A stretch of DNA of 64,000 nucleotides from positions 3,200,955 through 3,264,954 of the forward strand of contig OZ022246.1 in the NCBI GenBank assembly GCA_963978895.1, written 5' to 3'. A model generated the notes under the pieces. It worked only from the letters and a program-made list of their open reading frames with translations. It searched no databases and was not told the origin of the DNA. This DNA comes from Erpobdella octoculata. Lineage: Eukaryota > Annelida > Clitellata > Hirudinida > Erpobdellidae. The translations under genes were made by a program, and so were the position numbers. The stretch's first letter is position 1, and every line of letters begins with the position of its first letter. This document shows, in pieces, positions 1 to 13,428 of the stretch.

Positions 1-272
1 GCCATTTGAAATTACTCCTGTTTATTTGTATTTGAATAATACTGTGCTGTCGTTGATCGATGTAGGCTTGCTTGTCTTTAATTGACTATGTTTGGATTTG
101 CTGTATTCCTTTTTCACGGGTGGCTTTTTAATGTTTAGACGTGGATTTATAAAAAAAAGCATTCTTTTTCATCCTATATAATGTAGTACCAAATTTAGAG
201 AAATTAATTACAAATCGTATATCTTCCGGGTTTTTTCAATACGGATTATAAAAATAAATAGAATTGTCCTGG

Positions 273-659
273 TTATCGTGATAGGACGCAGAAATGATTA
301 CTGTTTAGTAAATAGGGAAATAGGTTATAACGTTTCGCCTTATAGTTGGTTCGGCACAGAATTGATTTTTCCTTAATTTTTTGTTCGTGTCCTTTTTTTT
401 CGAACGGAAAATAATTACAGCATTTTAAATCTAAAACGTTTTCAACATAAAAATCTAATAGATGGCTATACAGCCATTCTTTGGGATTTAGAGAAACTAT
501 ATCCTTTATGAATATGGAATTCGTTCCCTTTTTACAAATCCTGACCTTATTGTTAAACAATGTTTCTTTATAATAACAGGGTTCAAGTACTAAACCATTT
601 TTTGCAACTCTGGGCAGTTTACCGCCACTTATTTGAGTCACCTGCTTCTGGGCCTGCAA
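273..659 (-). pseudogene. Ulp1/SENP-like cysteine protease remnant fused to the transposon
   Basis: A 128-codon frame contains FIKDIVSLNPKEWLYSHLLD then FYVENVLDL, which resembles the opening WLxDxxIxxY segment of C48 (Ulp1/SENP) proteases, and ends NHFCVLSR, reminiscent of the segment holding the catalytic histidine. The frame then breaks; later residues that would carry the aspartate and cysteine are in other frames or missing. Ulp1-like domains are known companions of several eukaryotic transposase families. The call rests on short motifs and is tentative. Confidence 0.35.
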
Positions 660-798
660 GTGTTTGAAATAAGATGTATCAGTTTTTGGATGTTTGTCCC
701 ATTCTTATTCCATTAGGTAGACATTCTCATCGGTGGCCTTTTTTTCAGTGAAACCTCTCCAATAATGTTGTCTTCCTTCTTGCATAAATCTTCGTCTG

Positions 799-1005
799 CT
801 ATTTTTTTCCTTTTGGATTTTCCAGTGCCGTTTCTTTGCAATGGGCAAAAATTCGCGTCTTAATTTTTTCTAGGAACCGCCCGGCTTTCAAATTTCTTTT
901 TTTGTCCAAAAGAGTATTTTTCACAATGTTGAACCAATTTTCAACGGGGGCATTGGAAAGACGTTGGCCTTTAAGCTTCGTGTAACTTGTCCAAAGGGGT
1001 AACAT
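799..1005 (-). pseudogene. C-terminal transposase block with SNAPVENWF
   Basis: A 68-codon frame reads MLPLWTSYTKLKGQRLSNAP followed by VENWFNIVKNTLLDKKRNLK and AGRFLEKIKTRIFAHCKE. The SNAPVENWF motif followed by RNLKxGRFL is characteristic, in my memory, of the C-terminal third of the same DDE family as the block upstream, and would supply the catalytic glutamate. It lies 64 bases downstream of the DDE core on the same strand in a different frame, so it is a remnant of the same gene rather than a separate one. Confidence 0.5.
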
Positions 1006-1068
1006 ATACAGATATTTTTTAGAACCATTTCACAAACGTTTTCATTTTTAAGGGGGTTATCTACTTCG

Positions 1069-2046
1069 TTAGGGTATTCGAGTTCCAAAGTGGTTTTCTA
1101 TGCTTTTTTTCTTATGAAGGAAATAATTATAGTACGGGCTGCGACTGTATATAGCTGCTCCTTTCTTTTTTTCAAGAATGTCAACAACTTCTTCTGGAAT
1201 GTCATCTAAATCTACATTTACGTCTGTCAACGTTACTGGGTTTTCAATCGCATCGAAGTAGACTCGAATTGATTGCCACTTTTTAGGACTTAAGAGGCAA
1301 TAGAATAAAGAATTTATGATAAAATAAGCTTTTTGCTTATTTGGTTCAATTAGGATTGCGCACACTGCAGTAACAATAACTTTCCGTTTTTGTTTATCAT
1401 TCACTAGTTTTCTGATGTTGCTGGCTACCATTTTTACAAAATGTGTGCAACAGAGTTTCATTTGAGTTATGTGTCCAGGAATGCATTCGTATGAATTCCA
1501 CGTATAACTCAAATCTAAGTATTGCGACAAGTCTACCCTATTGAACCCAAAACAAACACCAATTATCAGAGCCATTGAATAACCAGTTACAACGACTGAA
1601 TAAATTGGCCACATTTGAATACTTTTACTTACAAACATCACGTAGGTGAACAGCATTCTACCAATGTTCCTAGAGGTGTGCCTATAAGCTAAAAAGTCAA
1701 ACATTGGAATATCAGTTTCGTTGTCTTCAATGACACCACTGTAATAAAATAACCTTTTGTGAGTTGAATTTAAAGCTCTCACCACAGATCCTGTCACGTC
1801 AAAATGTAGGATCGCTGGAGAGCCATTGCGTACATAAGATTGAGCAATTTTAAGTTGGGCAATGCTGTAACACTCGAAAAAAATTTGCCCATTGATCTCT
1901 TGTATGAACCTACGGTTAGGTTGAAGCTTCTGTTCTTTTTCATGCCTTTTAAAAAGATCAAATCCATCATGTTTATCCAGGTCACCCTCGCAGAGTTTTT
2001 CAGATCTGGTCTTTCGGAGTACTTGAGAAGAGTGAATATTTTGCAA
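1069..2046 (-). pseudogene. DDE transposase-like core (325 codons, probably inactive)
   Basis: The reading frame contains LHFDVTGSVVRAL, then KRLFYYSGVIEDNE, VVTGYSMALIIGVCFGFNRV and LCCTHFVKMVASN. In the family I recall, the first aspartate lies in the LHFD motif and the second in a VxTDYSxAL-type motif; here that second position reads glycine (VVTGYS), so a catalytic residue may be lost. The third acidic residue would be the glutamate of SNAPVENWF in the separate downstream block at 1005-799. The first 45 or so residues appear to be in the wrong frame relative to the overlapping frame at 1794-1985. Family assignment is from memory; a DDE role is probable, the exact superfamily open. Confidence 0.5.
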
Positions 2047-2168
2047 TGACCTTTTTCTATTAAACTTTCGTTACTGGCTAATATTTCTTGGTCTCTTACT
2101 AAAGTTGCAAATCTGTTTTGAAGGAGTGCTTTAAATCTGCCTCTTATAATGCCTTTTAAAGATCATGT

Positions 2169-2840
2169 TCATTTTCCTTCATGATTTATACTTTCCCCAT
2201 TTTCCCATATCTGACAAGAAACATTGGGTATATCGCCTGCAAGTATAACTCTAAATGATCTACGGTTTTTAAATTTGCAGTAGCAATAAAGAGTAACGCG
2301 ATCACCGTTACTGTTGAGGTACTTACGTTTCATCAACAAAACGCAAGGATATACCAACGGGTTAACAGTATTGATGAAAATGTTGTTAAATTCACTATTT
2401 GACTGTGTAAAACTAGACAGGCTAGTAATCTGTAACATTTCGCCATATAAAAGTTTTACGTTTTTTCCATTTAGCGTATCTACATGACCAAATACGTTTC
2501 CATCACTTTCAAAGTATTCTATACTTCCACGTTCCAGTTGTTCACTATCTCTATTAGAATATTTTGCCAAATCTACCTGGCTATCAACACTTGTATCAAC
2601 CATTCCTTTTGTTGCTGTTCTATAAAGGTCCTGAATATTACCGATATTTTGTCGCCACATATCATAAACTTTCCTTCGGTTATTTGAACTATTGGACATA
2701 CCCATGTGTATACAGAAAAGCCCTGCAAAGCTTTCATCACTTGCATGTGATGAAAGGACCACGTTTCCATCTGGAAAATGTTCTGCTAGAAAAGGAAGAA
2801 AATCGTGAACGTTAACTTTCTTATCAGTCATTGTAGACAA
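2169..2840 (-). pseudogene. N-terminal block of the decayed transposase (223 codons)
   Basis: An open frame of 223 codons begins MSTMTDKKVNVHDFLPFLAE and ends at a stop just before the DDE block on the same strand. Near its end is YCYCKFKNRRSFRVIL, a cysteine/basic patch that could contribute to DNA binding; this is inference only. I recognise no named domain. Its position upstream of the DDE core, with about 120 bases of broken but protein-like frame between (around 2041-2165, readable as RGRFKALLQNRFATLVRDQE), makes it likely to be part of the same transposon protein rather than an independent gene. Confidence 0.4.
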
Positions 2841-2944
2841 TTAACAATCTCCTAAATATAAAATTGAATAGCAAACATTTTTTTTATTATAGTTTATAGT
2901 CTTGTACACCATGTGTTTTAAGACGTGAAAACAAAATCATAATG

Positions 2945-3715
2945 AACAAGTAAATTAAAAACGAATTTTTAAAACCAATGCTCTTATATGTAATTAAAAC
3001 ACAAATTTTGCAATCAATTTTTTCTTATATTACTCTTTTATTTTATGTTAAAGTCGAAATATCTTAATTATATCGAAATATCGAAATTAATTAAAATTAG
3101 CTAAATTAATTGACTTATTGTAAAACTAATAATTGAATATTGCATTGTCTTCTATTTTGAGCATGTATGCAAAATTTGAAAAAATCTATCATCAGGAAGT
3201 GACTCAAAAATTGATTGCAAGATTTGAAACAGACAGAGAAACAAACAGACAGACAGAGAAACAGAGACGACGAGTTAATAAAAGCATTGGTAATAATAAA
3301 AATATCATCAAAAAGCATCGAATTTAAATATCTCAACTATTTTCATGAAAATTTCGTACACGCTTGAGAATCGCGGTCAGTGAGTGTGGTTCGTGTTAAC
3401 TTGGTAAAATAGTCTGCCAGTCGGTTAGCGTTTTGTGGTCAAGAAAACCCTCAAGAAAACCCTCAAGAAAACCCTCAAGAAACCCCTCGATAAAATCCTC
3501 AAGAAAATTAACTAAATTAATTGACTTATTGTAAAACTAATAATTGAATATTCCATTGTCTTCTATCTTGAGCATGTATGCAAAATTTGAAAAAAATCTA
3601 TCATCAGGAAGTGACTCAAAAATTGATTGCAAGATTTGAAACAGACAGAGAAACAGACAGACAGAGAAACAGACAGACAGAGAAACAGAGCCGACGAGTT
3701 AATAAAAGCATTGGT
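2945..3715. repeat. Dispersed repeat E, copy 1
   Basis: This block is almost identical to 8712-9550 and to 12671-13428. Each copy contains an internal direct duplication of about 190 bp (here about 3108-3299 and 3519-3715) that includes (GACA)n-like sequence, and a short array of CTCAAGAAAACC units between the duplicates. Copy 3 continues on its left into a Helitron-like terminus (CTAGCTGACCCAGCAAACG), so E is most likely the interior of a non-autonomous Helitron lying on the minus strand. Short open frames inside it recur because the repeat recurs and are not supported as genes. Confidence 0.75.
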
Positions 3716-4785
3716 AAAAATACTTATTAGGGAACAAAGCACCTTAACAAACCACGCAAGTAGTCCAGCGATGTTCAGAGCCCCATCAGGAAAAAAGACC
3801 CTTAACAAACCTCGCAGCCAACCAAAACAACCAACCAGTCAACCAGCCAACCAAACCAACCAACCAATCAACTAACCTTGCCAGAAAAAACTTCCAACAG
3901 CCCCAATCGCCATGTTTTTGGCATCCTGGTTCAAATATGTCTTAAATTATGTAAAAAAATCTTTCAAACTAGTCTTGTTCATTTTTTAATAAAAAAAGAA
4001 GAGACTAAAATTTTGTCTAAAAAAGCTAATCGAGTTTTATCTGTTGCTAGCTCACCTTACTTATTGCACAGCTGAATCCCGCTTGGCATGATCCCATTTT
4101 GTCATGCCCATAGGGACCTTCGGAAAAATATTCAACGTAAACAACTGCTTATTTTGCAAATAATAATTGTTTTTTAAATCCCTTAAATTAACTTCACCGC
4201 TGCTTTTGCTTGCTTATTTGTTTAAATGTTTGAAAACCTTGAAAGTGAAAACTAACTAACTTTCCGTCATCCATCGAGCTGAAATTTGAAATATAGGCTC
4301 GCTCCTCATGACAATGCATTTTATTAAGTTTAAAAGAGAAATTATCTATTTTTTAACACAAAAACAAATCAAATCCAATTAAATAACTGTTTACATATAT
4401 AAATTCCAAAAATATCTTATAATTTTTTTTTGCAGTAATTGAAAAGCCGGCAAATTCAAAAATATAAGGGATTTGGATTTGTTAGAAAAATCTGTTTTTA
4501 CTACTTACTTGTTAATTGTATTGAAATCATGTTTAAAATTTTTATTTGCGATAAAAATTTTAATAATCGAAAAATTGAAAACAAGGCAAAACACAAAAAG
4601 GGCGCACGAACCGTTCTTGCAGGGAACGTAAGACGAAAAATTGTTTCTAAAGTGAAGATCCGTTGACATGCACATTCCTAATGGTTCTCGTTTTTTTCCG
4701 GTTCTTGTGAAGTACACGTATTTCGGAGCACATGCCTTAAGACAAACACACACATACTTTCAATACCTACAAACAAACACAAAAG
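3716..4785. other. Non-genic spacer
   Basis: An (AACC)n-rich patch lies near 3825-3870. Otherwise the stretch is AT-rich, with short open frames that show no recognisable protein. Nothing else is supported. Confidence 0.4.
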
Positions 4786-4990
4786 GTCGGCGGTTCGAAT
4801 CTCAATGGCGTCACCAGCGTCCTAGGAAGGTGCGTGGACGAGGCAGAGGCATGCAGCCACTTTAAACATCTGCCTCTAGTTATTCAGAAGAGATTGTGGC
4901 GTGATTGGCCCATGTAGCTCCCTTAAACAAGGTTGATTGTCCCGCGGAGTTAACTACTAACTCCTTTCACCAATGTTAAAAAAGACTTTA
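4786..4990 (+). mobile_element. tRNA-derived SINE, 5'-truncated
   Basis: GGCGGTTCGAATCTC at the left end matches an RNA polymerase III B box. The following sequence shares TAGCTCCCTTAAACAAGGTTG, CCGCGGAGTTAACTA and CTCCTTTCAC with the minus-strand copy at 33606-33775, where the matching A box is also present. This copy lacks the tRNA 5' half. Confidence 0.65.
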
Positions 4991-5033
4991 AACTAATTGA
5001 AGAATATAATACATTTAACAAGTAAAGGAAAAA

Positions 5034-5280
5034 ACGAGTTTTTAACACAAACTTTGATTTCAAATACACTCGATGTGTGTAGGTGTGTATGCATACTAAA
5101 GATGTTCAAATTACGTTTTTTTAATTGAATCTTGTTTTTTTAATTGAATCATGTATTGTCATCCAATATAAAGATATGCTGAAAGTTTCAGCTTCCTAGC
5201 TAGTCAAAAAACTGGTTAAATTTTACTTGTAAGATTTGCGTACAGAGAAAGCCACACACACAAACAGAGATTGTAACATA
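5034..5280 (+). repeat. Dispersed repeat F, copy 1
   Basis: It recurs inverted at 22525-22735: both hold AATTAAAAAAAC, a TTGTCATCCAATATAAAG-type stretch, CAGCTTCCTAGCTAGTCAAA and TCTCTGTACGCAAATCTTGC. A shorter piece recurs near 49685-49735. No coding potential is seen, and it is probably a transposon end. Confidence 0.55.
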
Positions 5281-6530
5281 AATAAAAGTTTGTAAAAAAA
5301 CAAATTAGTTTTTAAATGCAATTAAAAAACAAGCTTTGGGTTTAAGATTTTTTTATTTTTTTAAGATTTTTTTATTATATCTAGGTATAAAATTAATAAA
5401 ATCACAACAACTTTGAAAACTACTCTAAAACACGAACCATAACAAAAAATCTACAACATAATAATTAACTACAGCGTTAACTACGACATCCGAGTTTGTG
5501 ACATCTTAATTCCCATCAATTTTGACTTCAATTAAATAACAGAACTTACAAAAAAAAACAAGCCCGCAGACATCAAAAGCCGGGTCAGAATCAACTCGTG
5601 TTAAAATCACCAGACTGACCCCTAGTCCATGGACTCCTAAATAAAAGCTATCTATAAAAAAAGCTATAGCTATAAAAGATAGCTTTTATTTAGTAGTCCA
5701 TGCCTAGCCCATGCCGATAACGTTTCACGCTCACATAACAACATAACATAACGTTTATTACAGTGGTTTAGATTAGTTTAGAAGACTTACGCCTATAGCC
5801 AACAACTTCTAATTAAAAAAAAATAAATGAAAATAAAATAAAATAGCAAAAAAAAGAAATTGTACAAAAATCAGTATCCAATGCCTGGGTAGCGCTACTT
5901 TAAAAGATGTGGTAGTCTCAGATGATACAGTGTCATCGTCCAAGTCATTCCATATATTTACCACTCAAGAACTAAAAAAAGCCTTTTTATAGTCTTTTCT
6001 TGTTTATTTTTTTAAAAAAGCTTGAATCTATGTTCTCTAAACTCCTCTAGTGCTTTGAATTGGTGGTTGTTCAAAAAACATTGCTGGTGTTAAATCCTCA
6101 TTTCCTGTTATTGGTTGAAGATATTTCATTTTTAGGAAGGATACTACGCCATAATCTGGAAAACCTCAGAAAAAGATTTGCAGTAAGTAATGAAAATTAT
6201 CAATATCAATCCATTTCTATATCAATCTATTTTTAAATCAATTTTATCTGTTGGAAAATAAATGTTAAATTATCAATTGAGTGTTTGGGAGGGACACATT
6301 TATACATGTCTTTCATAATTTCTGCTCTGAAATTTTTTTTGTATAACAAAACATAGCCCGTTACTAGATTGTTCGGCTACAATTTGTTCAATTCTTGAAC
6401 CTTTCTTTTTCTCCTCAATTTTTGCGTAATAACCGGGTTGTTCAAGATTAGTTTAACCACGGAGTTCTATAAACAGGGTGGGCCAAACAAAAAGTGAAAC
6501 GGTTTCATACAATCAAATATAAGAGAAGGC
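5281..6530. other. Non-genic, AT-rich
   Basis: Apart from the hairpin at 5628-5702 I see no gene. Around 5880-6170 the sequence has the feel of a retroelement 3' tail, but no reading frame supports this. Confidence 0.35.
5628..5702. repeat. 26-bp inverted repeat (hairpin)
   Basis: The left arm (5628-5653, beginning CATGGACTCCTAAATAAAAG) and right arm (5677-5702) are reverse complements with one mismatch, separated by 23 bases. This could be a mini-MITE or a structured transcript element; no target duplication was found. Confidence 0.65.
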
Positions 6531-7019
6531 GGGGCAAGTTGACGTACGTTTTAAACAATCTCTCACACAGCCATTATTAAACATAATTATTGCGAGATTT
6601 TTTTTTATATTTACAGTACTTAAAATATTTAGAAACTTTCTCATCAAAAAATTTATTTAATAGATTTGCCTAATTTAATAAATTTGAGTAAAAGTGCACA
6701 TCGGTAAACAAGTCAACTCGCCCCAATAGCGGGGCAACTTGACATTTATTTGAGGATTGAAATTAGCAACTCAGTTTTTTTTAAATCAACTCAATTAAAT
6801 AATTAACAATAGTAAATGTAAAAAACATTAAATTATAACAGTTTAAAAAAGCTACAATAATTTTTTTCTTCCAATTCTGAACTAGTCGTAATTTTAAAAT
6901 TTTATGATTTTTTAGTTATTGAAATCGTTTTAGTTTTAGTTAACTGAAATTATTTTTCTGTAAACTTTAGGCAGATTTAATTTTTTTTATACAGCCTCTG
7001 TCGCATGTCATCTTGCCCC
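6531..7019. mobile_element. Probable TIR element (GGGGCAAG ends)
   Basis: The left end GGGGCAAGTTGACGTAC and the right end ..CATGTCATCTTGCCCC are near-perfect inverted repeats, with related internal copies (CAACTCGCCCC, GGGGCAACTTGACA) near 6713-6735. The interior is AT-rich and non-coding. No clear target duplication was found, so superfamily and exact limits are open. Confidence 0.45.
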
Positions 7020-7837
7020 AGTCATCTTGCCTCTTGACAAAGAAGTCAGTTAGAAATTAACTAAAAAATAATTTTTTTAAATAAATTTCAAAAATAAGAA
7101 ATATTTAAAAGAATATTTATCTCATCCAAGAAATTACACTGCAATTGATCATCCATGAGAAATAACATCTCATTTTGAATTTCTGGATGGGTAAGAGGTT
7201 TTAATCGATACAGTCTTTCAGCTAAGGCGTCGTCATATTCAGATTGAAGCTTAAGTAATTGCACGAAGTTAGACGTTTCTGGTCTCATTCTCCATGAGCA
7301 CAACTTGTTATACTACATCATCACAAGATTATGTTAAAAAACTGCTCAACTTGGGTCGCGAATTTTATGGTCTAAGGTAAAAAAAAACTATGACATTGTA
7401 AATGTTGGGGGACAAATACATTGTTGTCCCCCAACTCAACAATAGTGGAAGGAACATGTCCCCCTGTCCTCCCCGGTTGCGACGCCTATGACTGAAAAGA
7501 AAACCAGGAACTAGCAGTACGTATATAGTACCTACAGAAATCAATGATTTAACTTAACTGTTGTATGGGATTATAAAAAAAAACACCGGAATGAATTAAA
7601 TATTCACAACTTATTATAAAGTTGAAGGTTAGTTCAAACACATACATTTCAGAATATTAAATTGCTTTAAAACCTATTTATTATCCTTTTTATGTTTCAT
7701 CCAAACGAAGATAAATTTAAACACGCTCCTTGTTTTTAAGATTTCAATAAATGATTTTCAATCGAATTGAAGGTTTACTACAATTAAATAATAATATAAA
7801 TCTAAAATTGAATAATCAAATAAAACATGCTGACTAC

Positions 7838-9771
7838 TATGATTCCACTTTCAGAAGCACCGATGCTGGCTCCGAACCACTGATGTGTTTTGTTCTCGAT
7901 CTGAACCATTTCTTTGCCGTTCCATTGGAACTCGTTGTCTGCCGAAGCAAATCAATACTTGCAATAATTGGTTAATAACTGTTTTTTTTATAAAAAAAAA
8001 TATAACTGAAAAAGAAAATTTTATAAAACTAAAATGAAGTATGCTGCTCAGGGCCGGATTAAGGTCTCGGGGGGCCCTGCACCAAATGTAAATGAGGGGC
8101 CATTTTAGGTGGGCGAATAGTGGTTTGAGGGGTTCTGGAGTTTTTTCTTTGTCCGTACCCCTCTTCTTGAGGTTGAGGGCAATTGTAAAAGGAGCTCAAC
8201 GCCAAAAACCCCCAAAGTGGCTACACTTGCCACCCTCCCTGTTAAAGGGGTCCGGGGAGAATGCCCGAGAGCTGACAATTTTTACGTGGCTGCACGCACA
8301 CGAGTTTTAGGAGAGTTCTAAGACTATTCATCCATGAAAAACTCACTCTAGCTATCCGTCCTCGAAAAACTTTCACCCCAGCTATCGCGAAAAAAATTGA
8401 ATACAGGTCATCAACCTACCTGGATTATCAAAAATCACAGGTTGACATGTTGGAATACCGTCAGAAAGTTGACATTTAAAGACGGCTCCGTTATTCTGAC
8501 CAGTTAGATCCAGTTTTGCGTTAGGTGCGCCGACAAGAATTCTTGTCAAATTCAAAAAGAAGAAAATGTTTAATAAATTGATTTACTCGTAAAACAAAGA
8601 CGTGAAAGTTAAGAGCAGCAAAATTAAAACATATATTTATAAGTTTATGCAAGAATTGATTAAAAATTTAAAAAAGTGTGTATTAGTTTAAAAACAAATA
8701 AAAAAAATTAAAACAAGTAAATTAAAAACGAATTTTTAAAACCAATGCTCTTATATGTAATTAAAACACAAATTTTGCAATCAATTTTTTCTTATATTAC
8801 TCTTTTATTTTATGTTAAAGTCGAAATATCTTAATTATATCGAAATATCGAAATTAATTAAAATTATCTAAATTAATTGACTTATTGTAAAACTAATAAT
8901 TGAATATTGCATTGTCTTCTATTTTGAGCATGTATGCAAAATTTGAAAAAATCTATCATCAGGAAGTGACTCAAAAATTGATTGCAAGATTTGAAACAGA
9001 CAGAGAAACAAACAGACAGACAGAGAAACAGAGACGACGAGTTAATAAAAGCATTGGTAATAATAAAAATATCATCAAAAAGCATCGAATTTAAATATCT
9101 CAACTATTTTCATGAAAATTTCGTACACGCTTGAGAATCGCGGTCAGTGAGTGTGGTTCGTGTTAACTTGGTAAAATAGTCTGCCAGTCGGTTAGCGTTT
9201 TGTGGTCAAGAAAACCCTCAAAAAAACCCTCAAAAAAACCCTCAAGAAAACCCTCAAGAAAACCCTCAAGAAAACCCTCAAGAAACCCCTCGATAAAATC
9301 CTCAAGAAAATTAACTAAATTAATTGACTTATTGTAAAACTTATAATTGAATATTGCATTGTCTTCTATCTTGAGCATGTATGCAAAATTTGAAAAAAAT
9401 CTATCATCAGGAAGTGACTCAAAAATTGATTGCAAGATTTGAAACAGACAGAGAAACAGACAGAGAAACAGACAGAGAAACAGACAGAGAAACAGACAGA
9501 GAAACAGACAGAGAAACAGAGCCGACGAGTTAATAAAAGCATTGGTAAAAAGTGTTTGGTTTAATGAAATAACAGACATGTGAGTTCGTCCGACTTTTGT
9601 TTGAGCCACAGAAAATCCAAACATGCTTCCCTCAGGACCGCGAAAAAGAACAGGTGATGCATCGTCTAGATTAAAAGCACTAAACTGTTTCTCGAATGTT
9701 AATATCAATAAAAAAACAGTTAATATAAACTTGTAAAGCTGAGCAGTAACAAAAACTTTAGTAATATTCAT
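7838..9771 (-). CDS. Integrin alpha subunit, first three coding exons
   Basis: Integrin alpha chains are membrane adhesion receptors whose N-terminal FG-GAP beta-propeller binds ligand. Exon 1 (9771-9578) encodes a start Met, a hydrophobic signal peptide (YKFILTVFLLILTF) and the mature N-terminus FNLDDASPVLF..FGFSVAQ. Exon 2 (8541-8420) reads ILVGAPNAKLDLTGQNNGAV then FKCQLSDGIPTCQPVIFDN. Exon 3 (7938-7838) reads VQIENKTHQWFGASIGASES. FNLD, GxxFGFSV, LVGAPNA and HQWFGAS are propeller blade 1-2 hallmarks. Phases join: 2+1 nt, then 1+2 nt. The exon 1 donor (AT/GTCTGT) is weak and is the least certain boundary; the exon 2 (G/GTAGGT) and exon 3 (ATA/GTAGTC) donors are better. Repeat E occupies most of intron 1, ending about 25 bp from the exon 1 donor. 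Later exons were not found and probably lie beyond the left edge. Confidence 0.88.
8712..9555. repeat. Dispersed repeat E, copy 2, in integrin intron 1
   Basis: Nearly identical to 2945-3715 over its first 550 bases. The CTCAAGAAAACC array has more units (about 9207-9306) and the GACAGAGAAACA array in the second duplicate is longer (about 9448-9520). The right edge reaches almost to the integrin exon 1 donor. Confidence 0.75.
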
Positions 9772-9832
9772 TTTTGTAATTTTTTTAAAAGTTCAAACGG
9801 TTATAGAATTTGTTTATCTTTTCTTTTTCACC

Positions 9833-9839
9833 ATTTATA
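9833..9839 (-). promoter_or_regulatory. Candidate TATA box of the integrin gene
   Basis: TATAAAT on the minus strand, about 62 bp upstream of the integrin start codon. Position and sequence fit a core promoter, but no transcription start is visible. Confidence 0.35.
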
Positions 9840-9841
9840 TC

Positions 9842-12586
<2,745 letters not shown>

Positions 12587-12587
<1 letters not shown>

Positions 12588-13428
12588 TAGCTGACCCAGC
12601 AAACGTTGTTTTGCTTTATAAATTATTTTGTTTTTTTTTAAAACTTTAATGTACAAAATTATGACAATTTAACAAGTAAATTAAAATCGAATTTTTAAAA
12701 CCAATGCTTTTATATGTAATTAAAACACAAATTTTGCAATCAATTTTTTCTTATATTACTCTTTTATTTTATATTAAAGTCGAAATATCTTAATTATATC
12801 AAAATATCGAAATTAATTAAAATTAACTAAATTAATTGACTTATTGTAAAACTAATAATTGAATATTGCGTTGTCTTCTATTTTGAGCATGTATGCAAAA
12901 TTTGAAAAAAATCTATCATCAGGAAGTGACTCAAAAATTGATTGCAAGATTTGAAACAGACAGAGAAACAAACAGACAGACAGAGAAACAGAGACGACGA
13001 GTTAATAAAAGCATTGGTAATAATAATAAAAATATCATCAAAAAGCATCGAATTTAAATATCTCAACTATTTTCATGAAAATTTCGTACACGCTTGAGAA
13101 TCGCGGTCAGTGAGTGTGGTTCGTGTTAACTTGGTAAAATAGTCTGCCAGTCGGTTAGCGTTTTGTGGTCAAGAAAACCCTCAAGAAAACCCTCAAGAAA
13201 ACCCTCAAGAAACCCCTCGATAAAACCTTCAAGAAAATTAACTAAATTAATTGACTTATTGTAAAACTAATAATTGAATATTGCATTGTCTTCTATTTTG
13301 AGCATGTATGCAAAATTTGAAAAAAATCTAACATCAGGAAGTGACTCAAAAATTGATTGCAAGATTTGAAACAGAGAGAGAAACAGACAGACAGAGAAAC
13401 AGAGATGACGAGTTAATAAAAGCATTGG
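12587..13428 (-). mobile_element. Non-autonomous Helitron (repeat E, copy 3) with CTAGCTGACCC end
   Basis: Read on the minus strand it ends ..GCAAAACAACGTTTGCTGGG then TCAGCTAG, a Helitron-type 3' end with a hairpin-forming CAACGTTTG. The interior matches repeat E with its two 190-bp internal duplicates. Its right edge is abutted by a family B Helitron at GGTAAAAA/TAAATGTTTG. Confidence 0.7.

Larger units (their letters stand above)
240..2840 (-). mobile_element. Decayed DDE-type DNA transposon with Ulp1-like tail
   Basis: Four minus-strand reading-frame blocks lie in the order expected for one protein: an N-terminal block (2840-2169), a DDE-like core (2046-1069), a short block with SNAPVENWF (1005-799) and a Ulp1/SENP-like block (659-273). 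Stops and frame changes separate them; around 1800-2040 two overlapping frames both carry plausible protein, which points to an indel. The LHFDVTGSV, FNRVDLSQYLD and SNAPVENWF motifs resemble a transposase family I know from invertebrate genomes but cannot name with certainty. I could not define terminal inverted repeats or a target duplication, so the limits are approximate. Confidence 0.55.

Noticed and set aside
4786..4870. Possible functional tRNA gene
   Set aside because: Only a B box is present, there is no acceptor stem, and the tail is shared with another SINE copy.
7088..7303. 71-codon minus-strand frame starting MCSWRMRPETSNFVQLLKLQ
   Set aside because: It reads somewhat like a protein but shows no domain I recognise, no splice context and lies beside a decayed TIR element.
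8045..8110. hAT-like end CAGGGCCGGATTAAGG as a complete MITE
   Set aside because: The opposite terminus and an 8-bp duplication could not be found nearby; it lies in integrin intron 2 as a possible single end only.
9163..9577. Downstream extension of the integrin exon 1 frame (LFLCLFLCL and FLEGFLEGF repeats)
   Set aside because: This is the integrin frame reading through into repeat E; homology ends at the proposed donor and propeller sequence resumes in exon 2.
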